A DNA stretch of 64,000 nt from assembly GCF_039532605.1 (NCBI RefSeq), contig NZ_BAAARY010000008.1:99929-163928 (forward strand), in the 5' to 3' direction. Shown here piece by piece: positions 27,346 through 34,600 of the stretch. The position numbers and the translations under genes are program-made. Position 1 is the first letter of the stretch; each line of letters starts with the position of its first letter. The DNA comes from Pilimelia columellifera (GTDB taxonomy: Bacteria > Actinomycetota > Actinomycetes > Mycobacteriales > Micromonosporaceae). The notes below the pieces were generated by a model. It did not search any database, was not told the DNA's origin, and saw nothing but the letters and a program-made list of their open reading frames with translations.

Positions 27346-27396
27346 AAGATATCGACCGGCTTACACCGTTATCTTGACAGACCCGCCGCGCATGCT

Positions 27397-28360
27397 AGGA
27401 GGGTCATTCAAAAGTAAGTTGGCCCCGTGGGCCATCACGGTGAGTGACGTTTCGGGTGGCGGGGCCACCACTGCTGGGTGTCTGAATTGGACGCGGCGGC
27501 TGGGTTCCGTTAGATCAGTGTCTTGTGTGGAACACGATCGAGGGCCAGCCGCCGCGGGTTGAGCGTATGACGGGTTTGACCTCAGGACAACTCGCCGAGT
27601 TGCTCGGGCGGGTGCGTGAGGTGGTGGGTCCGTGGGAGGACCCGCCGGTAGGCCGCCCGCACGTGCTCTGCCTACATGATGCGCTGGTGGCGGTGCTGTT
27701 CGGACTGCGCCACAACCTGTCAGATGATGTGGTGGCCGAGGTGTTCGGCTGTTCGCAGGCCACGATCACCCGCTACCACCAGGTCCTGCATCCGATCCTG
27801 CGGTGAGTCACCGCCGGTGACGTGGCCCGGCAGCAGGAACGCTGCCAGGAGGCGGCGGTGCTGGTCGACGGGTTCATCGCCCCTGTCGGTGAGCGGGAGG
27901 GCTACCACAGCCCTGTTCTCCGGCAAGAAACACCTGTGCGGGCAGAACGTGCAGGTCATCGCGGACCTGCACGGCCGGGTCGTGGACGTGGGCGACCCGG
28001 TCAACGGCGCCCGTCACGACGCCGCCGCGTTCAACATCTCCGGGATCGCCGAACGCTGGGCCGGGCACATGGCCGAGGACGGGCCCGGGATGCTCGCCGA
28101 TTGCGGCTACCAGGGAGCCGGACCAACCACCCCATACAAGAAACCCCCAGGCGGTGACCTCACCGACGTCCGGAAAACCTGCAACTACAAGATCAACCGG
28201 CTACGCGCCGCGGTCGAACGCGCGATCGCCCACCTGAAGAACTGGAAAATCCTCAAAACCGGCTACCACCGCATAATGACCGACTTCCCCGACGTCTTAC
28301 GCACCGTGACCGGCCTAGAAATCTTCAGAGCCACCGCGGTGGGTTTTGAATGACCCTCCT
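27397..28360. mobile_element. IS5-like element (DDE_Tnp_4 type), degenerate
   Basis: About 964 bp bounded by perfect 17-bp inverted repeats (AGGAGGGTCATTCAAAA at 27397-27413, complement at 28344-28360). No convincing target duplication flanks it. It starts only 12 bases beyond the right end of the IS256-family element, so the two are almost back to back. The first about 130 bases are non-coding; the rest holds a broken transposase. Confidence 0.85.
27525..28353 (+). pseudogene. IS5-family transposase, inactivated by a stop and a frameshift
   Basis: Transposase remnant. The N-terminal helix-turn-helix part (NLSDDVVAEVFGCSQATITRY) ends at an in-frame TGA (27804-27806). The same frame continues through EAAVLVDGFIAPV to about 27895. 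The catalytic domain then resumes in another frame from about 27900 (TTALFSGKKHLCGQNVQVI) through ARHDAAAF, ADCGYQG and RAAVERAIAHLKNWKIL to a stop at 28353. Two independent lesions make it inactive. The terminal repeats remain perfect, so it could in principle be moved by a related transposase. Confidence 0.88.
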
Positions 28361-28458
28361 TGTATCAAGACCCCGACCGCTCACGCGGCCGGGGCGGCGG
28401 CGCGCTATACCTCACGGCCCGCACGCCGCCCCACCGAGCAACGCAGGAACTGACCTAC

Positions 28459-29796
28459 CCAGGGCTCCGGCAAAGTCGTTAGGTGAGTCCGATTAGGGTG
28501 ATTGGTCGGTTGTGGTCGCGGGCGGCTTCGCGGATGGCTGCGGCGATGTTTGATTTTCCGGCTTGGCGGTGTAGGGCGATGGCGAGGTTGCGCAGGGTCG
28601 CCATCACTTGGGGGCCGTTTCTGGTGCGGATGCGGCTGCGGTCTTCGTCGTAGGTGACGTCCCGGACGTGGTGGACGCGGTTTTCGATCGCCCAGTGGCC
28701 GCGGACCCAGCCGGCGATCTGGGCGGGTTTGGCCTGGTGGACGTGTAGGTCGGTGACCGCGTAGATGGTCTCGGTGGACCGTTTGCCGGTGTTGAGGTCG
28801 CGGCGGTATCGGTGAATCCGGATGGCCTGGGCGGCTCCGGGGAAGTCGATGCCCTCACCGATGGTGAGGATTCTGTAGGTGCGGATCTCACGCCTGCCGT
28901 GACCGGTGTCGGTCTCCCGGTAGGCCACCGGCACCCGCTTCCAAGGCTGGGCGGCGAGTTGGGTTTTCAGACCTGCCTGGTTGCCCTTCACGGTGAAGAT
29001 CCAGTGCGCGCCTCGTTCGTGCAGGTAGGTGACGTGGTGACGCTGGCAGTGCAGCGCATCAGCGGTGACGACGGCCCCGGCCAGGTCGCTGATCTGGTCC
29101 AGCAGGGGCGCGAACATGGGAATCTCGTTGGTCTTGCCGTCCACGTCAACCTGCCCGACCACCACGCCGGTGGCCTGCTCGCATGCGGCCAACACATGCC
29201 GGCCAGGGATGTCACCGTCGCGGGACCCGCGTAGCGTCTTGCCGTCTACCGCGTACGCCCGCCGCCCACCGACAGTCGGGGGCGGGAGCTGGCCTTCCAG
29301 CCAGCGGCCGACCCGGCCGGCGAACTCATCACCGTCAACCAACTGCAACAGCCGCCGGATCATCGACTCCGACGGCCGCCGCCGCGGATCCAACCCCAGC
29401 CGCGCCACCTGCTCATCAGGCAAGTCAGCCACCCATTCAGCCAGCGCCGCATACGAGCAGTAGCCGGCCAGCACCGCGCACGCCACCGCCGCCAGCACCA
29501 CGACCAGCCGATACCGCACCCCACGACGCTTACGCGGATCCGGCACCCCAGCCAACGCGGCCATCAAACCCGCCGGCTGCGCAGCTACCGCCGCCGCCAC
29601 GGCATCCCCAGCAGACACGACCGAACAGATAGGCGATGATGACAACGCGGGCATGACACCTCATGACAGATCGACAGGACTCGACACCCAGACGATCTCT
29701 CAAAGGGTCATGCCCGTCTATCTACCCACCAACCCAGCGCGTCCACCCCAAACCAACCGAACCCCGGCGACACTCACGACTTTGCCGGAGCCCTGG
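28459..29796. mobile_element. ISAs1-family element
   Basis: A 1338-bp element with perfect 21-bp inverted repeats (left 28459-28479, right 29776-29796; outer end CCAGGGCTCCGGCAAAG). No 8-10 bp target duplication is present: the left flank ends ...GACCTAC and the right begins TGTTGCAG. Either the element moved by an unusual route or one flank has been rearranged. It carries one intact transposase on the minus strand. Confidence 0.88.
28479..29654 (-). CDS. ISAs1-family transposase
   Basis: Transposase of 391 residues with an N-terminal DDE_Tnp_1-associated domain (VPDPRKRRGVRYRLVVVLA, LAEWVADLP) and a DDE core. Catalytic-region motifs are AYAVDGKTLRGSRD, VVTADALHCQRHHV, FTVKGNQAGL and, at the C-terminal end, GHWAIENRVHHVRDVTYDED. 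All key acidic residues appear present. The stop codon falls in the left terminal repeat. No disruption is visible, so the enzyme may be functional. Confidence 0.93.
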   Translation of the reverse strand: MPALSSSPICSVVSAGDAVAAAVAAQPAGLMAALAGVPDPRKRRGVRYRLVVVLAAVACAVLAGYCSYAALAEWVADLPDEQVARLGLDPRRRPSESMIRRLLQLVDGDEFAGRVGRWLEGQLPPPTVGGRRAYAVDGKTLRGSRDGDIPGRHVLAACEQATGVVVGQVDVDGKTNEIPMFAPLLDQISDLAGAVVTADALHCQRHHVTYLHERGAHWIFTVKGNQAGLKTQLAAQPWKRVPVAYRETDTGHGRREIRTYRILTIGEGIDFPGAAQAIRIHRYRRDLNTGKRSTETIYAVTDLHVHQAKPAQIAGWVRGHWAIENRVHHVRDVTYDEDRSRIRTRNGPQVMATLRNLAIALHRQAGKSNIAAAIREAARDHNRPITLIGLT

Positions 29797-29854
29797 TGTT
29801 GCAGCCGCTCCGATTCGGTTACTCAACGACAGCGCCTTTGCTGGAAATATGGCG

Positions 29855-30259
29855 TCAAGAGCCCCGGAACACCCTGCTAATTGCGACTTTTTGATCAGCA
29901 ACTGATACGACTTCCGCACAGTCCGCGGGCGCGAAAATGTCGACGAGGTCCTCGTCGGAAATTGGGCCTTCGGGCGGCAGTAGATACGCAAGTCGGCCGT
30001 TGCTCATCTGCCGGGTCATTCCTGACGGGGTCACGTTACTCCTAGCACCCTGACAACACAGCAACAAATTTTTTGATTCCAGTTCGGCACGCACGGAGAG
30101 GAGGCAGTCGAACAGATCAACACCAGTGAAGTCCCGAGCTTTGTTTGACCCAATCTTGACTCGAAGCACCGCTGGATTGTCTGAGAGGATGATCAGTTCG
30201 ACGGGAACACCGGAGCTACCATTTCCGCAGGCAGCAAGCTCATAGTGGTCCGATGACAT
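29855..30259 (-). CDS. Probable immunity protein for the adjacent toxin tip
   Basis: A 134-residue soluble protein beginning one base after the TAA of the toxin tip (TAAATG), with a G-rich ribosome site in the toxin's last codons. Its central stretch CCQGARSNVTPSGMTRQMSNG, split here as CCQGARSNVTPSG and MTRQMSNGRLAYLL, and the following DLVDIFAPAD resemble an uncharacterised small-protein family I associate loosely with toxin loci. Function is inferred from position: in polymorphic-toxin systems the immunity gene directly follows its toxin. Base composition is lower in GC than core genes. Confidence 0.6.
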   Translation of the reverse strand: MSSDHYELAACGNGSSGVPVELIILSDNPAVLRVKIGSNKARDFTGVDLFDCLLSVRAELESKNLLLCCQGARSNVTPSGMTRQMSNGRLAYLLPPEGPISDEDLVDIFAPADCAEVVSVADQKVAISRVFRGS

Positions 30260-30628
30260 TTAGCTCCCCCCACGATAGTTGGGGTTCATTACTCGCATGC
30301 CGTCCGGCGGGCGACATGAAACAATACACTCGGGAGCAATTCTTCTGGGAACGGCAATTTCGAGCTCATGGGAGAACGGATTGCCAGGGAATTCTTTGTT
30401 CACATCGACGCCATCCGCTCGCACCTCGTAAACATTTCCTCCTCGTCCGATCGCCACCTTCTCACTTGTTGCTGTAGCGACATAACCGGAGTCCTTCGAC
30501 CAGCCGGACGCATGCTCTAGGACGTCCATGTTATCTCCACGCGACTCGAAGCCGTTGGCGAAAATCTCGTCCGGGTCCCGGGTGTCGCTGCGATAGAGCG
30601 TTCGCTCACCACAATTGTGGACCAGCAC
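30260..30628 (-). CDS. Orphan ADP-ribosyltransferase-like toxin tip
   Basis: A 122-residue toxin module that begins, like the RHS toxin, with the Hint-domain tail LVHNCG. The body looks like a pertussis/scabin-type mono-ADP-ribosyltransferase: an Arg motif LYRSDTR, a Ser-Thr-Ser-like strand GYVATATSEKVA, and a Glu-x-Glu motif in FSHELEIAVPRRI. There is no signal peptide or delivery domain. The same frame extends upstream to about 30682, where an in-frame TAG stops it. The GTG start is nominal, and this may be a silent cassette rather than an expressed gene. It lies downstream of the RHS gene on the same strand, with an immunity-like gene attached. Confidence 0.7.
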   Translation of the reverse strand: MLVHNCGERTLYRSDTRDPDEIFANGFESRGDNMDVLEHASGWSKDSGYVATATSEKVAIGRGGNVYEVRADGVDVNKEFPGNPFSHELEIAVPRRIAPECIVSCRPPDGMRVMNPNYRGGS

Positions 30629-30632
30629 CGGG

Positions 30633-30659
30633 GTATTGCCGGCTAGTACATGGTAGGTG
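30633..30659. repeat. 27-bp toxin-swap seam, orphan copy
   Basis: This 27-bp segment is identical to 32068-32094 inside the RHS gene. It encodes TYHVLAGNTP, the last strand of the Hint domain just before the toxin tip. Homologous recombination between the two copies would replace the RHS toxin with the orphan ADP-ribosyltransferase tip and delete the regulator and DNA between. Confidence 0.9.
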
Positions 30660-30682
30660 AACTTGTGCGGGGCGGGTTGACG

Positions 30683-31055
30683 CTACGTGACCGAAGGACA
30701 GCGCGCCCGACCTGGTGTTCTGTAGTTCACGACTGTCCACCGTAGTCTTGGTGACGGCAACAAAGCCGGCAACGCCGCGTGACTCGTTGCGAACAACGTC
30801 TGTCCACACCAGAACGGCGGTCCGCGCGGCGGACGGTGCCGCGCGCGGGCAAACCCGGACGCGGCGCCCGCCGCCCGCCGGACTTCCCCGGCACATCCGT
30901 CGACCCGAGAGACGTCCGCCCACAGTGGACGACCCGGACGGGCAACGGTGACGGCAACGCCGTGCCCCACAGCCAGACATCGAGCGACTGTGGGGCACCT
31001 AAAGTTAGGGTGCCTTTACCCACAGTGGCCAGCTCGAACCATATAGAATCCAGTA
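30683..31055. other. Non-coding gap between orphan toxin cassette and XRE gene
   Basis: About 370 bases with no convincing gene on either strand. An 11-bp inverted repeat, GTGCCCCACAG (30962-30972) with CTGTGGGGCAC (30988-30998), forms a hairpin with a 15-base loop. Short CCACAGTGG palindromes occur near 30920 and 31020. A TAGAAT -10 element at 31044-31049 sits six bases before the XRE start codon. The hairpin could be a terminator or an operator for the XRE protein. Confidence 0.5.
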
Positions 31056-31400
31056 ATGAGTGCCGAATTCGCCCCGATCCTTCATGGGCTCATGCAGAAC
31101 CGCCGCTTGTCAGCGAGAGCCGTAAGTCGCGCCACCGGACGAGCCGAGTCGACAATCAATCAATTACTTACAGGCAACCTTTCACCGACCCCTGATATTC
31201 TTCGGGAACTCGTGCCCGTTCTCGGATTAGGCTTTGCTGATCTGCTTGTTCTCGCCGGTCTCCCCGTGGAGGCCGAACCAGATGCACGACAGCCGTACCG
31301 TGCCACCGAAGAAATAGGCACACTCGTGGCCACTGCCAGCTTCCTCAGGGCGGAACAAGTTGAGTCACTAATCCAAGCGGCGCGGAAGATGAAAGACTAG
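31056..31400 (+). CDS. XRE-family helix-turn-helix regulator
   Basis: A 114-residue DNA-binding protein. The N-terminal about 65 residues form a Cro/CI-type helix-turn-helix (LSARAVSRATGRAESTINQLL). A roughly 45-residue C-terminal tail has no recognised domain. It is transcribed opposite to the RHS gene and orphan toxin and lies exactly between them. The -10 element six bases before the ATG suggests a leaderless transcript. A palindrome upstream (30962-30998) may be its operator. Control of the toxin locus is an inference from position. Confidence 0.75.
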   Translation: MSAEFAPILHGLMQNRRLSARAVSRATGRAESTINQLLTGNLSPTPDILRELVPVLGLGFADLLVLAGLPVEAEPDARQPYRATEEIGTLVATASFLRAEQVESLIQAARKMKD

Positions 31401-31594
31401 CTTCTGGCAGCCACGCACTCCCCAAATCATCTTCGGGTGGAGCACTGCAGATCTCCAGAACGACTTGCGTTGTGAAGCACGACTTATGACATGGCGGTCG
31501 TGCTGGAGGCCCAGCCGAGCAGCTATAGGCTCGATCCGCTGCCGACCTGCGTTTTCCCGAAGGCATACTTCTTGAAGACACCAATAAAGTTGCC

Positions 31595-31627
31595 TGCGGG
31601 GCCTGTTGTCCATCAACAGGCCCCGCA
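31595..31627. terminator. Bidirectional intrinsic terminator
   Basis: A perfect 14-bp stem (TGCGGGGCCTGTTG at 31595-31608 with its complement at 31614-31627) and a 5-base loop lie between the convergent RHS and XRE genes. On the minus strand it is followed by GGCAACTTTATT, moderately T-rich. It lies 32 bases past the RHS stop. Confidence 0.8.
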
Positions 31628-31658
31628 GAGGGTGCGACACTTGGTAACGGCTTATGGC

Positions 31659-34600
31659 TTACGGGAACTCAAATGGATCCCAATGCGCGCTCCTGAGGTC
31701 GAAGCCGTTTCGTGCGAATGCGCTTCGTATGACGCCTACAGTGCCCGCTCCTGGCTTATAGTGGCCCGAGAAGTTGTCAAATCGAGTGATCATGCCGCCG
31801 GGTCCGACATCGAATGTACCCGCCGCTATGACACCATTACCTCGCGAAAGGCTCGTGTGACCCGCTCCCGGCGCAGTGTCCCAAATACTTTCGTGGAAAG
31901 TTCGCACTGACTTATCCGGCATAACCACGAAGTGGTGATTTCCTTCAGCCAAGTTACTGCCACTTCTGCCCATTGAGCTCCTGGGAATCCAATCCTGAGG
32001 ACTGTCGTCTGCGCCATTTCGGCCAGGATGGAAAATCTCGTCGCCGCAGTTGTGGACGAGGATGGGAGTATTGCCGGCTAGTACATGGTAGGTGTGGAGG
32101 CCGTCGACGGTCAGGTTGTAGACCTTCGCCCGTGTCGTCCACGTCTTTGCTGCTTTGACTTGTAGGGCTGTCCCGGCCGACGTTCGTACGGACGATCCTG
32201 CCTGCAGGTCACCTGCTGGCGCCCACTTGCGGAGCTTCGGTTCCCACATCGGGTGGTTGGTGGTCGCGGTGACACTGCCGCCCTTGCCCGCGCCTACCGA
32301 CAGCTTGACCAGGTGTTTTTCGCCGAGACGAGCGATCGTCGCTGTGATCGTCCGGCCCACCACCTCGCGGGTTGACCGGGCTTTGGATGGCCCTTTGGGG
32401 TCAGAGGCGGCGACCTTGTCTCCCGGCTTCAGGTCCTCGATGCGACGGGTGGACCCGTCAGCCATCAGCACCCGTGTGCCGGCAACGAAGCTGTTGTCCT
32501 TGCAGCCTCGTCCCAGCGCGGTTGTGGCTCTGTCTTTGACCTTGTTGACTGCCGCTGCGGCTCTCGCTTTCGCGGCCTTGGCAGCGGCTTCGGCGGCCTC
32601 TTTCGCCTTGGCTGCCTTCAACGCCGCTGCCTTGGCCGCCGCCGCGGCCGCTTTGGCTGCCTCGGCTGCCTTCGCGGCGCCGGCGAGGACGGTTCGCGCC
32701 CATTTCAGCTCGGCGTAGAAGGTGATGACGGCGCGCCCGGCTTTGAGGATCGCCTCACCGATCTTCTTAGCCTTGACGATCTTGCCCCAGGGCAGAGCCC
32801 CGATGACCGCCATGGCGCAGGCGCCGAGGTCGCCTTTGAAGCAGCCAAGGATGTCGTTGAGGCCGAGGACCTCCATGAGGATCTGGCCGCCGGCCTCCAA
32901 GACCACGTCGAGGACTGACTTGGACTGCAGTTGTTGCGCCTTGGCAAGGTCCTCCGGGTTCACCCCGGGCAACGCGTCCGGTGGGCTGTCCCCGGCGGCG
33001 CCCGCGTTCGTCGCTGGAGTTGACGGGCGGGCGGGCCCGTCGTTGCCCTCTATCGGACGCATGCCGGTCGGGTCGGTGTTGCTGATCGGGTTGTTGTTGC
33101 CGTACGCGTACTGGCTGCCGGCGTCGGATGGCATCGGGTCGGTCGCGGTGAAACGCCCGGTGCCTGGGCTGTAGTTACGCGCCCGGAGGAAGTAGTTGCC
33201 TTCCCCGCTGCTGGAGTCCTGGTAGGCGCCGGTGTAGCGCAGTGGATTCACCGGCGCGGCAGCGGTCTTCGTGGGCGCTGCGGACGCCGACGGCGCCGGT
33301 TGGGTAGCCGCCGCAGGCCGTGGACCGGTACGCGGGTTGCCGAACGGGTCGTAGTCGTAGCTTTCCACGACTTTGCCGCCAGGCGCGATCAGGTCGGCGA
33401 CCCCACCCAGCCAGTCGTGCACGTAGCTGTGCACCCCGGCTTTGGGGTCGAGCAGGGCGAGCGGGTCGTCGTCGGCCCCGTATACAAACCCCCGCCGCGA
33501 CAGTTCCTCTCCGCGTCCGTTGACGGTGGTGTCGACGGCGATATGAGGCAGGGCGCCGTTGACGTCCCAGGCGAACCGTTGCGTTGACGGCTGCTGGCCG
33601 CTGCCGGTCGTCGCTGTCAGCCGCAGACCGGCAGCGTCATAGGCGTAGTTGGTGGTTCGTCCGCTGACCGTGGCCGATGCGAGGGTGTTGTCCAGATTGT
33701 AGGTGGCTGTGCCGGCACCGTCCCTGGTCTGATTGCCGCGCACGTCGTAGCCGTACTCGGTGCGGACCGCCTGCCCGGTCTTCGGCTTGACCGACTGCCA
33801 GTTGAGCTGGTTGGCGTCGTCATAGCCGTACGTCGTGACGTCGTCGCCGGCGTTCCCGGTTCGGGTCTGCGACCTGCGGTTGCCGACCTCGTCGTAGGTG
33901 TAGCTGATCCGACCGGTTCCGGTGTCGGCCTTGCAGTCGGCGGACGCGTAGCAGGCGGCCTCGACGCGGTTGACCTTGTCGTAGGCGTAGCCGACGGTTT
34001 CCCGTACCCCGTCACGGGTTGTGTCGATCCGCTGCGGGTTGCCGACCGGGTCCGGCGCCAGGTCAAACTGGGTGACCGGGGCGGCGGCGTCTGGCGATCC
34101 GGATTTGACGGTCCGTACCCGGGTGAGCCGGCCGGCGGTGTCGTAGTCGCGGTCTTCGACCAACCCCCCGGCGGACGCTGGCATCGTCATGGTGTCGAGG
34201 CGCCCGGCGGGGTCGTAGGTGTACTTCCACCGGCTGGCGGAGTCGCCGGCCGCGCCACCGGCCGCTTGCACCCACTCGGCCCGGCTGTCGCCGTCGTATT
34301 CGGCGGTGACGACGGTCCTGTCGGGGAACGTTCGGGAGGTGACGTTGCCACGGGCGTCGTAGCCGTAGCTGAACGCCTCGGTCTTCTGACCGGCGCTGTC
34401 GAACCGGTCGACCGTCGTGATCTGGTCCTCGTCGTCGTAGCCGACGGCCCGCTTGCCTGTCGGGTCGATGTAGTCCCGGACCCGGTCCTTGGCGTCGTAG
34501 GCCCACCGGTACTCGGGCCCCGCGTCCCCGAGCTTGCGCGTCTGCCGCCGGTCGAGGATGTCGTACTCGTCGGCCATGGTCCGCTTCTTGCGTTCCGCCG

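Larger units (their letters stand above)
22119..27384. mobile_element. IS256-family element, interrupted by two nested insertions
   Basis: Outer element bounded by imperfect terminal repeats of about 27 bp (left 22119-22145, right 27358-27384; both begin GGGTCTGT and share AACGGTGT, 22 of 27 positions matching). The 8-bp target duplication GCCGCGCA occurs at 22111-22118 and 27385-27392. Inside it sit an ISL3-type element (22786-24452) and an ISAzo13-type element (24712-26890). Subtracting these and their duplications leaves an element of about 1.4 kb, a normal IS256 size. The element lies 43 bases upstream of the AIPR start codon. Confidence 0.93.

Noticed and set aside
31368..31640. Possible minus-strand immunity gene of about 90 codons downstream of the RHS toxin
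   Set aside because: It runs through the perfect terminator hairpin and overlaps the XRE gene. Its composition is unlike a protein and it has no ribosome site.
32521..32700. Ala/Lys-rich repeat tract inside the RHS gene as a separate repeat feature
   Set aside because: It encodes a helical linker between the RHS core and the Hint domain, and the DNA repeat reflects the amino acid composition.
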